Shown: positions 54,403-63,320 of the stretch, piece after piece
Layout of the letters: each line of letters starts with the position of its first letter
Numbering within the stretch: position 1 is the stretch's first letter
Source of the DNA: CAZWCE01 sp964632505
GTDB lineage: Bacteria; Planctomycetota; Planctomycetia; Pirellulales; Thermoguttaceae
Reading direction: 5' to 3'
Length of the DNA: 64,000 bases
NCBI GenBank assembly: GCA_964632505.1
Contig: CAZWCE010000013.1
Coordinates: forward strand, 67,506-131,505
Notes under the pieces: model-generated
Seen by the model: only the letters and a program-made list of their open reading frames with translations
Databases searched by the model: none
What the model was told of the DNA's origin: nothing
Translations under genes and position numbers: made by a program

Positions 54403-54862
54403 TCGAAGTAGACGTGATGTGCCGCGCATTCTTTCTCGCTTCGGCGTCGTCCCGCGAAAAGCATGCCGACCAACAGACCAACAGTAAGGGCAAACGCCAA
54501 CGGCGGCGGGCGTGCAATCCGGCGGCAAGCCACTCGCTCCACTCAGGCCGGTTTTGGGGACACTTCGAACGACATTCAGAATTCGCCATCCTTGGTTCCT
54601 TCTATCTCGCCGCGTGTCAGGCGGCCGCAATGTGACGGAAGAGACTTTTTGGATAGGTCCATTACGAGTTTTCAGAAAGTGCAGTGACGACCCAATCGAC
54701 CTCAAGGATCATTCACAATCACGCCGCTTTGCGTGGGATCCATTCAAAATGGTTCTGAAATCCGTGAACGGTTACCCATGCAGCATATTTTATGTACAAG
54801 AAACGTATGAGGATCGGCAACAAGTACAAGCTGCTCCGTACTTATACGGAGCCCCCCGCCTG
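54403..54862. other. Intergenic region with a possible broken small membrane-protein gene
   Basis: 460 bases between convergent genes. On the minus strand, ATG 54587-54589 with AAGGAACCAAGG upstream opens a frame reading MANSECRSKCPQNRPEWSEW. A one-base shift in a GCC-rich run near 54490-54500 would join it to a frame with a clean membrane helix (PLAFALTVGLLVGMLFAGRR). This may be a frameshifted remnant; otherwise nothing is recognised. Confidence 0.3.
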
Positions 54863-55354
54863 TCACATCGGCCGGTGGTAACGCTCATATCTCAAGTAGA
54901 AGAGATGATGCCGGAGTATCAAAACGCCGAAAATAAAGATGAAAACGCTGAGTCCGGCCCAGCGGTCGACATACTCGGCGACGGCGACACTCGCGACGAT
55001 CCCGAGGAGGAAAAATAGGATCGACATGAATATAAAAATATACTTGTGGGCCCTCATCGCGGCATGATAGATTTGATGTCCGCAATGCGGACATGCAATG
55101 GCCGTTTTCGAGATTCCCCCACGGCAGTCGGGACAAGAAACGATGTTTTCGGTCGTGACGGCGGTCGCGGAAGGGCTATCGTGCAATCGAGGTGGGGCTG
55201 GATCCTCCTCGATGGGAGGAGGAACGTCTTCCATTTCGGTAATCGTGAAATCCTTCTGGCATTCGTGGCAGACGGCTCGACGACCTAGAAATTTGCGTTT
55301 CGTTGTCCCCGCATATTCGCAGAAGGGACACTGATATCGAATGATTTCGCTCAT
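54863..55354 (-). CDS. Small zinc-ribbon membrane protein
   Basis: A 163-residue protein. The N-terminal zinc ribbon has CPFC and CHEC separated by 17 residues, an acidic Pro-rich linker follows (about 46-70), then a second ribbon with CPDC and CPHC. Two hydrophobic helices (YIFIFMSILFFLLGIVASVA and GLSVFIFIFGVLIL) close it. It is probably an inner-membrane protein with cytoplasmic ribbons. No named family is recognised. ATG 55354 has GTGGGAG upstream. Confidence 0.72.
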   Translation of the reverse strand: MSEIIRYQCPFCEYAGTTKRKFLGRRAVCHECQKDFTITEMEDVPPPIEEDPAPPRLHDSPSATAVTTENIVSCPDCRGGISKTAIACPHCGHQIYHAAMRAHKYIFIFMSILFFLLGIVASVAVAEYVDRWAGLSVFIFIFGVLILRHHLFYLRYERYHRPM

Positions 55355-55497
55355 CGAAAACTCCCACACGCAAGAGATAGAAATTACGGAAAAATTACCA
55401 GGAGTCCCTATTTTAACAAGTAGGTTGTCTGGTAGGTAGTGAAAAATGATAAATCACGAAAAATAATCATCCCTTGCATTGCCTCCGGGAACGATGG

Positions 55498-55953
55498 CTA
55501 ACCACTTTTGATATCCAGGATCGGCGTATCGGCAAAGGCGTCGATTCCTTCGATTTCGATCACATTTTTCTTCACGGAGACGATTTTGCACTTGGTCATT
55601 GCGATCAGGTTCGGTCGGACCGGAGAATGCGTGGCAAACACCCCCGTGAGAGGGTTCTTCGGATTTCCCCGAGGGTGGACCTGCAAGATCGAGCGTTTTT
55701 TCGGTGTGTCGTTTTTGTGGAACCACCAGAGGACCCAAATCTCTTTTTGGTGTTCCATGCGCAGCAGCCCTTTTTCGTACTTCTCATCGAGTACCAAGAA
55801 AGTCTTGCCTTCGTCGGTCTTCCGAACGTAGCCGATCGAATGGACTTCGAACGTTTCCACCTGAGTTTTTTCTTCGCTGGAGGTGGTATCGATGGTCGCC
55901 AACCAGCAGAACGCTCCCGCAAAGAAGACAAAAAGGTAATAGTATTGATTCAT
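55498..55953 (-). CDS. TrmO/TsaA-like (UPF0066) domain protein with an N-terminal export signal
   Basis: A 151-residue protein. Residues 4-20 are hydrophobic (YYYLFVFFAGAFCWLAT), a signal peptide or anchor. The remainder matches the single-domain TrmO family: VHSIGYVRK, WVLWWFHK, the signature VHPRG, GVFATHSPVRPNLIAMT, and the closing GIDAFADTPILDIK. TrmO proteins use SAM to methylate N6-threonylcarbamoyladenosine in tRNA, a cytoplasmic job, so a signal peptide is unexpected. The domain is complete, with no deletion visible. ATG 55953 is chosen because it begins the hydrophobic segment. Its role is unknown. Confidence 0.8.
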   Translation of the reverse strand: MNQYYYLFVFFAGAFCWLATIDTTSSEEKTQVETFEVHSIGYVRKTDEGKTFLVLDEKYEKGLLRMEHQKEIWVLWWFHKNDTPKKRSILQVHPRGNPKNPLTGVFATHSPVRPNLIAMTKCKIVSVKKNVIEIEGIDAFADTPILDIKSG

Positions 55954-56201
55954 GATGCCCTCTCTCATTTGGAAAATGAATTGATTTCAGAAACACTTTT
56001 GTGGAGATATGTCTCCCTTATCATAAGCTCATCACACGTGAGGCGACGGTTCCTTTTATCATCCCACTAAGTACGGAGATTGTCTCTTCGTGGAGACGAT
56101 CTTATACCGCTTTACCCACCTTCGTCAAACGCCGTGATCCTTTCTGTGTGTGTGTCATTGAAGAGGTATGGCATTTACGATATGACCGCCCATCGGGTTG
56201 A

Positions 56202-56217
56202 CCGACGACATCGTCGG
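56202..56217. repeat. Near-perfect 16-bp palindrome
   Basis: CCGACGA (56202-56208) and TCGTCGG (56211-56217) flank a CA centre, just beyond the 3' end of the small membrane-protein gene. No T run follows on either strand; it could be a protein-binding site or a 3' hairpin. Confidence 0.3.
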
Positions 56218-56244
56218 CAGATGAATCATGAGCGTTGGCGACGA

Positions 56245-56658
56245 TCACTTTTCGTTTTCCAGACGGCGAACCCACGGCCGGAGAACGAATTCGGCGAGTA
56301 AAAATGTATATAGTAGGGGGATGCCTGCCATGGGGCTGATGGGATAGGGAAGCCATTCATACAAATCGTTCATGATGATAATCAACGAAAGCAATACACC
56401 GCCGATCCAGGCGGAAGTGACGGCATACTTGAGCACGAGGATGCGCGCTTGGCGGCGCGTGGTGGCCGTTTTTTCGTCCTTGGCGTATAGGTTTTCCAGC
56501 AATTCCGAATTCGTCGAGGCGAGCGTCAATCCGACGGTCAAGAGGATCAGGGAGATCAGCGAGGGGAGGTGGATCAAATGGCCCAACGAGAAGCCGGTGG
56601 ATGTCACATAAAAAAAGCCGAGCGAGCATAGCCCAATCATCAAGCCCAAGTAATACAT
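56245..56658 (-). CDS. Small integral membrane protein, MotA-N-terminus-like
   Basis: A 137-residue protein with about four hydrophobic segments: 1-19, 24-47, 77-96 and 106-127. The beginning MYYLGLMIGLCSLGFF, then a helix entry HLPSLISLILLTVGLTLAS, recalls the first half of MotA-type stator proteins, but the proton-channel half is missing. It is therefore either a truncated relative or an unrelated small membrane protein. A ribosome site AAGGAGACGG precedes the ATG. RNA element copy B ends 59 bases upstream of the start, in a leader-like position. Confidence 0.55.
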   Translation of the reverse strand: MYYLGLMIGLCSLGFFYVTSTGFSLGHLIHLPSLISLILLTVGLTLASTNSELLENLYAKDEKTATTRRQARILVLKYAVTSAWIGGVLLSLIIIMNDLYEWLPYPISPMAGIPLLYTFLLAEFVLRPWVRRLENEK

Positions 56659-56683
56659 AACCGTCTCCTTCGGGGATCGTAGC

Positions 56684-56704
56684 CTAATCGTCGTTAGAGA
56701 TTAG
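56684..56704 (-). promoter_or_regulatory. Hairpin between RNA element B and the membrane-protein gene
   Basis: CTAATC (56684-56689) and GATTAG (56699-56704) form a 6-bp stem with a 9-base loop, between the RNA element and the start codon. It may be part of the same leader structure. Confidence 0.3.
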
Positions 56705-56716
56705 TGGATGTAGGTA

Positions 56717-56820
56717 TTATTCATGTTCGCATAAATAGTGGCCCTCGGTTCATGCGGTGACGTCCGTAGGGCCGGGCTCTCGCTGTTCGCCCAGGGCTCA
56801 CTATATATGCGACGCTCAAT
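56717..56820 (-). ncRNA. Repeated structured RNA element, copy B
   Basis: This 104-nt stretch is the minus-strand counterpart of 2075-2179, with about 14 differences and one single-base gap. P1 pairs 56799-56811 with 56728-56740 (12 of 13), and P2 pairs 56789-56794 with 56772-56777 around the identical 11-nt loop. Where P2 of copy A has U-A, copy B has G-C; where P1 of A has C-G, B has A-U; an A-G mismatch in A is a C-G pair in B. It is preceded by TAATATT, matching the -10 region of copy A. It lies between mgtE and a small membrane-protein gene, 59 bases before the latter. Confidence 0.6.
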
Positions 56821-56902
56821 ATTATTTGCTTTGATCCGGAAAACCATCGTTTCGCCATTTTGAAGAGATTCCCGCGAAGCATGATTGGTATGAAACAGAT
56901 GA

Positions 56903-58267
56903 TCAGGTAAGCTGGGCGAGCAGGAGAGTCGCGAAGCCGAGGACGAAGAAGAAGCCCATCATGTCGGTGATCGTGGTCAGAATCGGTCCGGAGGCGATCG
57001 CGGGGTCCATGCCGAAACGTTTCAGGAACAGTGGAATCACCCCCCCGAGGGAGACCGCCATCATCGTGTTCAAACAGAGTGCCCCGCCGACCACCAGCCC
57101 CAGATAGGGGTTTCCTTTCCATGCGACGGCCACCAGAGCGATCAGTATTCCCAGGGCGGCGCCGTTGACGATGCCGAGGGAGATCTCCTTGAGCCAGACG
57201 CGCAGCCATTCCTCCTTGCGAACGGTACCGAGCACCAGCTCGCGCATACTGACGGCCACCGCTTGATTTCCGCTACAGCCGCTCATATCGGAGATGATCG
57301 GCAAAAACACCGCCAGCGCGATGACCGCCGAGAGGGTGTCTTGAAAGAACGCGATGACGCTCGCCGCGATGACATTCAAAAAAATGTTCACACTCAGCCA
57401 GGAAAGTCGACGACGTGAACGTAATAGGAGTGGCATGGAACGTAACTCCTCGCCGCCGACGATCCCCTGCGTCTTGAGAAAGTCCTCTTCATGTCGGTCG
57501 CCCCAGGCTTCCGCTACTTCCGACTCGCCGACCACTCCGAGCAATCGGCCGGTGGCATCGACCACGGGAACGCCGAAAAAGTGGTGCCGGTCGAAAAAAG
57601 CGCCGAGTTCTTCGAGGGAAGCTTCGTCATGGACCGAGAGCGGATCGGGAATCATCAGATTCCGAATCGGGCAATCACGGCGGGCCAGCATAAGGTCGCG
57701 TAATCGCAAAACGCCAACCAATCGTTGCGCGGCATCGCAGACGTAGACGTATTGTACGTCGTAATCCCGGTATCGGTCGGCGTTTCGGCGAAGTTCACCG
57801 ACGACGTCGTCGACTGTCGCCGTCTGTTTGCAAGTAATCACCTCGGTGATCATCAGGCCGCCGGCGACATCGTCCGGGTAGCGACTCAGTTCTCTGATTT
57901 GGTCGGCTACCTCGGGCGGCAATTCCTCCAAAATCGCCTCGAAATGGTCCTCCTCAAGATCGCAGAGCAGGTCGACCTGTTCATTTTGCGGCATCTCACG
58001 TACGATGCCCGCCACCTCTTGGGGCTCTAATTGTTCGACGATTTCGACTGTCTGGGCATCGGGGAGGTGATCGAGTAAATCCGAGGCGCTCTCGGCGGGC
58101 AAGGTCGAAAGCAGTCTTCCTTGCAGTTCCTCCGGGAGATGTGTGACCGCGTGCGTCACATCCTCGTCGGGAAGCTGGTCGAGATAAGCTTTCAGAGGTT
58201 GAGATTCCCCTGCTTCGGTCAGTCGCTTCAGTTCTCGCCAAGGCTCGTGGATCTCGATCTCGTTCAT
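56903..58267 (-). CDS. mgtE: Magnesium transporter MgtE
   Basis: A 454-residue inner-membrane Mg2+ channel. The cytoplasmic N domain (about 1-130; HLPEELQGRLLSTLPAESAS, LLDHLPDAQTVEIVEQLEP) precedes two CBS domains (about 130-260; RDCPIRNLMIPDPLSV, VPVVDATGRLLGVV) and five membrane helices. The last part holds the channel motifs GNQAVAVSMRELVLG and LCLNTMMAVSLGGVIPL. Intracellular Mg2+ closes the pore through the N and CBS domains. The length is normal. ATG 58267 has GAAGGGAAG upstream. I see no recognisable M-box riboswitch in its leader. Confidence 0.94.
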   Translation of the reverse strand: MNEIEIHEPWRELKRLTEAGESQPLKAYLDQLPDEDVTHAVTHLPEELQGRLLSTLPAESASDLLDHLPDAQTVEIVEQLEPQEVAGIVREMPQNEQVDLLCDLEEDHFEAILEELPPEVADQIRELSRYPDDVAGGLMITEVITCKQTATVDDVVGELRRNADRYRDYDVQYVYVCDAAQRLVGVLRLRDLMLARRDCPIRNLMIPDPLSVHDEASLEELGAFFDRHHFFGVPVVDATGRLLGVVGESEVAEAWGDRHEEDFLKTQGIVGGEELRSMPLLLRSRRRLSWLSVNIFLNVIAASVIAFFQDTLSAVIALAVFLPIISDMSGCSGNQAVAVSMRELVLGTVRKEEWLRVWLKEISLGIVNGAALGILIALVAVAWKGNPYLGLVVGGALCLNTMMAVSLGGVIPLFLKRFGMDPAIASGPILTTITDMMGFFFVLGFATLLLAQLT

Positions 58268-58517
58268 GAATCTTCCCTTCATTCATTGTGTCCGATGAGA
58301 CGAACTCGTGATGCGGCCATATGGTGCTAAGGGAGACGATCAGAGCAAGCTTCTCTCCTGGTGATCGCGCGTTCTGGCCAAAACGAATTCTAACACCGGA
58401 AATATTTTTTGACCAGCGGCGTTTTTCAACACGGGGCTAGGATTTTTCCCAAATTTTTGCTACGATTTCCGATAGGTTCTTTTCCTGAAGTCGTATCATC
58501 AATGGAAGGAAATATCG

Positions 58518-61500
58518 ATGATTTTTTCTTATCGAATCGGGTGGTTCACCGTACTGGCGCTCGTCCTCTCTGCGACATGTCTCGAGGCGGAATCGCCAGT
58601 GCTGAGGGCCGAGGAAATCTTCCGTCGGAGTGCTTTCTCGGGTGGCTTGATCGTCCATGTCGGTTGCGGGGACGGCACGATGACTTCCTCTTTGGGGAAC
58701 CACCGGAATAGTCTGGTCCAGGGAATCGATGTCGATGCCGACGACATCGCCCAAGCCCGTCGACGGATTCAAGCGGAGGATGTCTACGGTCGCGTTTGTG
58801 TGGCCGAGTGGGACGGCAAGCGTCTCCCCTACGCCGAGGGGCTGGTGAATCTCCTGGTGATCGAGGAGCCCGGCGAGCTTTCGCAGGAGGAAATTCAGCG
58901 TGTGCTGGCCCCGATGGGGGGCGCCTTGGTGCGTGATGGTGAAACGTGGCGGAAATGGCAAAAGCCTTGGCCGGAGGAAGTCGACCAGTGGTCGCATTAC
59001 CTTCATGGCCCGAATAATAACGCCGTCTCACATGATGAGCGCGTGGGACCTCCGAAAAGCATGCAATGGTCGTGCGGACCGCATTACGCTCGGAGCCATG
59101 AGATCAACTCGAGCATGGCGGCGATGGTCTCCGCCGGTGGACGTCTCTTTTACATCTGGGACGAGGGTCCTCTCGGGCTGACGCAACCGGAGTTCCCGGA
59201 AAAGTGGACCCTCATCGCACGCGATGCCTTTAACGGGACCGTGCTTTGGAAGAAGTCGATGCCGAATTGGGGTTGGCGGCAGTGGCACGCCAGATCGCGT
59301 TGGGACAATCCTCGAGAACGCGCGCGAATGTTACGACATCTCCCGGCGACCACTCCTCGGCGACTCGTGGCGACGCCGGAACAACTTTTCATCACGCTCG
59401 GTTACGAAGCCCCGGTGAGTGTCCTCGATGTCGTCAGCGGGAACGTCGTGAAAGAACTTCCGCAAACCGAATTGACCGATGAAATCCTTTACGACGATAG
59501 ATGGTTGATCCTGCGGGTTCGAACCCCCGATCACCGACCGGACAGAGATGTCTGGAGTTCACTTTCCGCGCGCCAATCCGGGCGCGTCATGGTCGTCGAT
59601 CCGGAGAATGACAATATTCTCTGGAAAAGCAATCCGGAGGAAATGGCTCCCTTGACGCTCGCCGCACGAGGCGATCAGATCTACTACTCGACTTACGATC
59701 AAGTCGTTTGCTTGGATCGTAATACCGGCAAAGAACGCTGGCGAACAGAGAACCTTCTGGGAAAGAGCGGTCATCGTGGCACGGCGGGAACGCTGGTCGC
59801 CGAGGAGGAGGTCGTGCTCTATGCTGCGGCCACCGGCGGACACAAAGGCGAGCTGTTCGTCTTCGATGCCGCCACGGGGAAGTTGCGGTGGAAAGGTCCT
59901 CCGTATGCGGGGCCTGGGGTGACCAATCCGCCGGATCTTTTCGTCAGTGGGGGGCTCGTCTGGGTAGGAGAAACCCGACTGCCGGTCGATAACATGGAGA
60001 CGACGTTGTTCCGACAAGGCTTCGATCTTCTCACCGGCGAAGTGCGCAAGGAGATCAGCGTCCCGATGTTGACCAGTCCGGGACATCACTACCGATGCTA
60101 CCGTTCCAAGGCCACCGAGCGATATCTGATGCTGCCCAAACGGGGCGTCGAATTCGTCGATCTGGTCGGCGAAGAACACATGCGGCACGATTGGCTCCGG
60201 GCCCCCTGCATTTATGGCGTTCTTCCCGCCAACGGCCTGATCTACGTGGCACCGCACCAGTGTGTGTGCTACCAAGGAGTGTTGATGTCGGATTTCAAAG
60301 CCCTTTCGGCGAGGGCGAAGGTCGACGATCCCGCGACGCCGATGGAACAGCGACTCACTCGCGGGTCGGCTTGGGAAAAGCTGCCTTCGGAGAAGACGAC
60401 CGGAAAAAACTGGCCGATGTACCGTCACGATCCGCGACGTAGCGGCAGCATCGCGATGCGGGTTCCCGCGAACCTCTCCACGAAGTGGACCGCTTCTTTC
60501 AAAGGCCGGATCACTCCGCCGGTCGTCGCCGAAGGACAATTGCTGGTGGCCGAGAAAGATGCTCATACCCTGCACGCTCTCGATGCGAATGACGCGCAAC
60601 AACGATGGAGTTACACCACTGCGGGACGCATCGACTCCCCGCCCACCATTTATCAAGGAAGCGTGCTCTTCGGCTGCACCGATGGAAACGTGTATTGCCT
60701 CCGCGCCTCCGACGGTCATTTGGTCTGGCGATTCCAGGCGGCTCCGCGCGATCGCCGAATCGTCTCCTTCGACCAGGTCGAATCGACTTGGCCGGTTCAC
60801 GGCAGTGTCGTGGTCCAGGAAGACATCACGGCCGATCCACCTCGTCCGCTCGTTTACTTCACCGCCGGACGCTCCACCTATCTCGACGGCGGCATCTTCG
60901 TCTACGCCCTCGATCCACGAACCGGCGAAGTGGTTCATCAGATCTGTCTCGACGGACCCCGAATCGATCCCTTCAAGGATAAAGGAGGGGCCGGATACAT
61001 CGATGGGGCGAAGACGGACCTCCTCGTCAGCGACGGGGCCGACCTCTTCCTCCATCAGGAACGGTTTCGCAGCGACTTGAAGCGTTTTCCCGCCCCCATG
61101 AAAGACTTGGGAAAAGAGCGGGGTGGTTATCGCCTCTATGATGCCTATCCGGAGCGCGGCTCCAGCGCGAAACGCCTGATCGCCACACGCGGATTCCTCG
61201 ACGATTCCTACAACGAGGGAACCTACTGGACATACGACGACCGTTGGCCGGGATGGGATCGGCACATGAATCAGGTCCCCGCCTACGGACAAATTCTTTC
61301 TTTCGATGACGAACATCTGTTCGGGGTGCACGTTTTTCATCAGGTGGTTCGAGTCCGTCGTGGGTTCTTCCCCGAAACCAAAGGCTACCGGCTGTTCGCT
61401 TGGAATCTCGATTCGGAGAAGGACGCCTGGTCGAAGTTCATTCCGATTCGTGTTCGGGCCATGGTCGCCACTGCCGAGAAGATCTTCGTCGTCGGGCCGC

Positions 61501-61706
61501 CCGATGTTATGCCGAAAGATGATCCCCTGGCCGCTTTCGAGGGGCGGTTGGGATCCCGGCTTTGGGCTTTTTCCAAAAAAGACGGGAAGAAGATCGGTGA
61601 AGTCGCCGAAATCGATTCGCTCCCGGTTTACGATGGATTGATCGGAGCGAACGATTGTTTGTACCTCAGCACCGAAGACGGTCGGGTGCGCTGCTTTGAG
61701 AAGTAG
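58518..61706 (+). CDS. Secreted methyltransferase-like domain fused to PQQ-type propeller (copy 2, intact SAM motif)
   Basis: A 1062-residue exported protein (signal WFTVLALVLSATCLEAES). Residues 40-145 are a class I methyltransferase-like domain with an intact motif I IVHVGCGDG (45-53), acidic Asp71 in QGIDVDADD, and VLAPMGGALV after strand 5. The linker DQWSHYLHGPNNNAVSHDE is shared with the paralogue at 28991, as are RCYRSKATERYLMLPKRGVE, HMRHDWLRAPCIYG and HQCVCYQGV in the propeller. About a dozen PQQ-like blades follow. No quinone-binding residue set can be proven. GGAAGGAAATATCG precedes the ATG, and a strong terminator follows the stop. Function is unknown. Confidence 0.78.
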   Translation: MIFSYRIGWFTVLALVLSATCLEAESPVLRAEEIFRRSAFSGGLIVHVGCGDGTMTSSLGNHRNSLVQGIDVDADDIAQARRRIQAEDVYGRVCVAEWDGKRLPYAEGLVNLLVIEEPGELSQEEIQRVLAPMGGALVRDGETWRKWQKPWPEEVDQWSHYLHGPNNNAVSHDERVGPPKSMQWSCGPHYARSHEINSSMAAMVSAGGRLFYIWDEGPLGLTQPEFPEKWTLIARDAFNGTVLWKKSMPNWGWRQWHARSRWDNPRERARMLRHLPATTPRRLVATPEQLFITLGYEAPVSVLDVVSGNVVKELPQTELTDEILYDDRWLILRVRTPDHRPDRDVWSSLSARQSGRVMVVDPENDNILWKSNPEEMAPLTLAARGDQIYYSTYDQVVCLDRNTGKERWRTENLLGKSGHRGTAGTLVAEEEVVLYAAATGGHKGELFVFDAATGKLRWKGPPYAGPGVTNPPDLFVSGGLVWVGETRLPVDNMETTLFRQGFDLLTGEVRKEISVPMLTSPGHHYRCYRSKATERYLMLPKRGVEFVDLVGEEHMRHDWLRAPCIYGVLPANGLIYVAPHQCVCYQGVLMSDFKALSARAKVDDPATPMEQRLTRGSAWEKLPSEKTTGKNWPMYRHDPRRSGSIAMRVPANLSTKWTASFKGRITPPVVAEGQLLVAEKDAHTLHALDANDAQQRWSYTTAGRIDSPPTIYQGSVLFGCTDGNVYCLRASDGHLVWRFQAAPRDRRIVSFDQVESTWPVHGSVVVQEDITADPPRPLVYFTAGRSTYLDGGIFVYALDPRTGEVVHQICLDGPRIDPFKDKGGAGYIDGAKTDLLVSDGADLFLHQERFRSDLKRFPAPMKDLGKERGGYRLYDAYPERGSSAKRLIATRGFLDDSYNEGTYWTYDDRWPGWDRHMNQVPAYGQILSFDDEHLFGVHVFHQVVRVRRGFFPETKGYRLFAWNLDSEKDAWSKFIPIRVRAMVATAEKIFVVGPPDVMPKDDPLAAFEGRLGSRLWAFSKKDGKKIGEVAEIDSLPVYDGLIGANDCLYLSTEDGRVRCFEK

Positions 61707-61716
61707 GAGGAACCAC

Positions 61717-61766
61717 AAGCCGGCGGAAGCGGGAGATGTTCTTTTCGAACGCTCCGCCGGCTTTTT
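61717..61766 (+). terminator. Rho-independent terminator after the PQQ fusion gene
   Basis: AAGCCGGCGGAAGCG (61717-61731) pairs with CGCTCCGCCGGCTT (61750-61763) with one bulged A, and the stem is followed by TTTTT to 61766. It begins 11 bases after the stop codon; no T run exists on the other strand, so it acts on the + strand only. Confidence 0.85.
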
Positions 61767-61782
61767 GATCGAATCCTCACCC

Positions 61783-63012
61783 CTATTCCACCAGTCCTCT
61801 CAAATCCGGTTCATGCCGATCGGTCATCGCGATCAGTTCTTTCCAAGTCAGCTCGGTGCCCGCGCGACCGGCTTCGGCTCCCAGAAGGCACGTCAGGTTC
61901 GCGTCGACCGCACCGGGGACCGTCGCGTTGCTCGTATTTCCCTCGGTGACGCATCGATGGAAAAGATCGACATTATGCTCGGCGCCCCATCGATACATGT
62001 CCGGGTTCTCGCCTCCTTCGTATCGCCAATCCTCATTCCGCATTTGAGTCATGCCTTTGTTGTAGAACGTTTGCATGTGGGCGTGATCGGCATAGGCTTT
62101 CACGCCGGCGAAAGGATCGATTTCGTGATGGAAGTTGCGGAACTGGTCGCCGGAGTAATTCATGAGGACACCGCCGGGAAAGGTGTAGGAGATCGACGCG
62201 GTATCGGTGGCTGTATTGACGGGATGCTTCCGGCTTTTTTGAGTCACCCCGCAAGCCTTTTCCGGATGAGTACCGAGAATCAACAGCGCCGTATCGATCG
62301 TGTGGATGCCTGCCGAAACCATACGATCGCCGCCCAACTCACGGCACATCGCCCAACGTAGTTTTTGGAACAACTCGGAGATGTTCTTCTCGACTTTCCG
62401 ATCTTCTCGACCTTCATCGTTATAAAAGGCTCGGACGAACCGGATATCGCCCATTTTGCCCTCTTCGATGTACTGCAAGCACTCCTGAAGGTAAGGCAAA
62501 TACCGCCACTGGAAATCGACATGGAAGACCTTCCCTTTTTGCGTCGCTTTTTTTCCAAGCTCGGCGACGGTATGGCACCCGGGCACGTCGATGGCGACGG
62601 GTTTGGCCATGTAGACGTGACATCCGGCATCGACAGCCGCGGAGGCGTGAATGGGGAAAAAAAACGGTGGAGTTTTCAGAACCACGGCGTCTGGCGCGTC
62701 GTCGATCGCACGTTGATAACCTTTCAGACCACTGAATGCCTTTGATTCCGGCAATTCGAACCGCTTGGCCGCCGCTTTGGCGACGTCGGGGAAATAGTCG
62801 ACCACCGACACGACCTCCAAGCCGGGATGAGCGTGCATCATTCGAGTGATCATCGTGCCGCGGCCTCCTTGACCGATACACGCCACGCGAACCCGGCTGT
62901 TCGCCCGGCTTCCACGAACCTGTTCGGAGGAAACCAACGAAAGGGAAGCGGCCGAGAGAGAACCGGCCGCGGTGGTTTTCAAAAAATTGCGACGAGAAGT
63001 ATGTTGGCGCAT
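61783..63012 (-). CDS. Tat-exported Gfo/Idh/MocA family oxidoreductase (third of three)
   Basis: A 409-residue protein with a Tat signal (TSRRNFLKTTAAGSLSAASL). The nucleotide motif is VACIGQGGRG (43-52). The catalytic-lysine motif reads AKP (136-138), not EKP, with the Lys kept. The C-terminal domain has GGDRMVSAGIHTIDTALLILG and YSGDQFRNFHHE. It likely transforms a sugar with bound NAD(P) outside the cytoplasm. ATG 63012 has a perfect GGAGG upstream; codons before it lack a signal. It is convergent with the PQQ fusion gene. Confidence 0.87.
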   Translation of the reverse strand: MRQHTSRRNFLKTTAAGSLSAASLSLVSSEQVRGSRANSRVRVACIGQGGRGTMITRMMHAHPGLEVVSVVDYFPDVAKAAAKRFELPESKAFSGLKGYQRAIDDAPDAVVLKTPPFFFPIHASAAVDAGCHVYMAKPVAIDVPGCHTVAELGKKATQKGKVFHVDFQWRYLPYLQECLQYIEEGKMGDIRFVRAFYNDEGREDRKVEKNISELFQKLRWAMCRELGGDRMVSAGIHTIDTALLILGTHPEKACGVTQKSRKHPVNTATDTASISYTFPGGVLMNYSGDQFRNFHHEIDPFAGVKAYADHAHMQTFYNKGMTQMRNEDWRYEGGENPDMYRWGAEHNVDLFHRCVTEGNTSNATVPGAVDANLTCLLGAEAGRAGTELTWKELIAMTDRHEPDLRGLVE

Positions 63013-63320
63013 GGTCGAACCTCCTGCATTCAAGAAAAAACATTCAATATTTCCAAACAAGGAAAAGGGAAGATTCTATCGAAAGCACTCCCCACAAATG
63101 TTAAAACTTGAAGAGAGTCTCCCGACCGGCGAGAATCATCGGTTGGACAACTTTCAAGCGGATGAAAGAGCGGCAAAGAGCCATCGTGGAACATTTTAGC
63201 GAGTTGCATCAGTTGTGACAAATGGATTCATCGGAAGCGGGAGATTTTCCGGGCCTTCCTTCGCGGCAATGTCCGCGAATGCTTGGTGACGGATTCGAAA
63301 AGAATGGGGCTTGCGAGTGA
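63013..63320. other. Intergenic region before the sulfatase remnant
   Basis: 308 bases with no gene seen. It contains the leader of the Gfo/Idh/MocA gene and the place where the 5' part of the truncated sulfatase would be expected. No sulfatase active-site sequence, transposase or obvious insertion boundary is visible. Confidence 0.4.

Noticed and set aside
55981..56201. Short + strand frame between the TrmO-like and membrane-protein genes
   Set aside because: No ribosome site or domain; low-complexity GT runs.
56717..56820. Miniature transposon instead of an RNA
   Set aside because: The ends are not terminal inverted repeats of the whole element, no target duplication is visible at either copy, and differences between copies preserve stems while the loop is unchanged. 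Not fully excluded, so listed as a test.
58268..58517. M-box magnesium riboswitch before mgtE
   Set aside because: The leader shows none of the conserved M-box sequence blocks that I could match.
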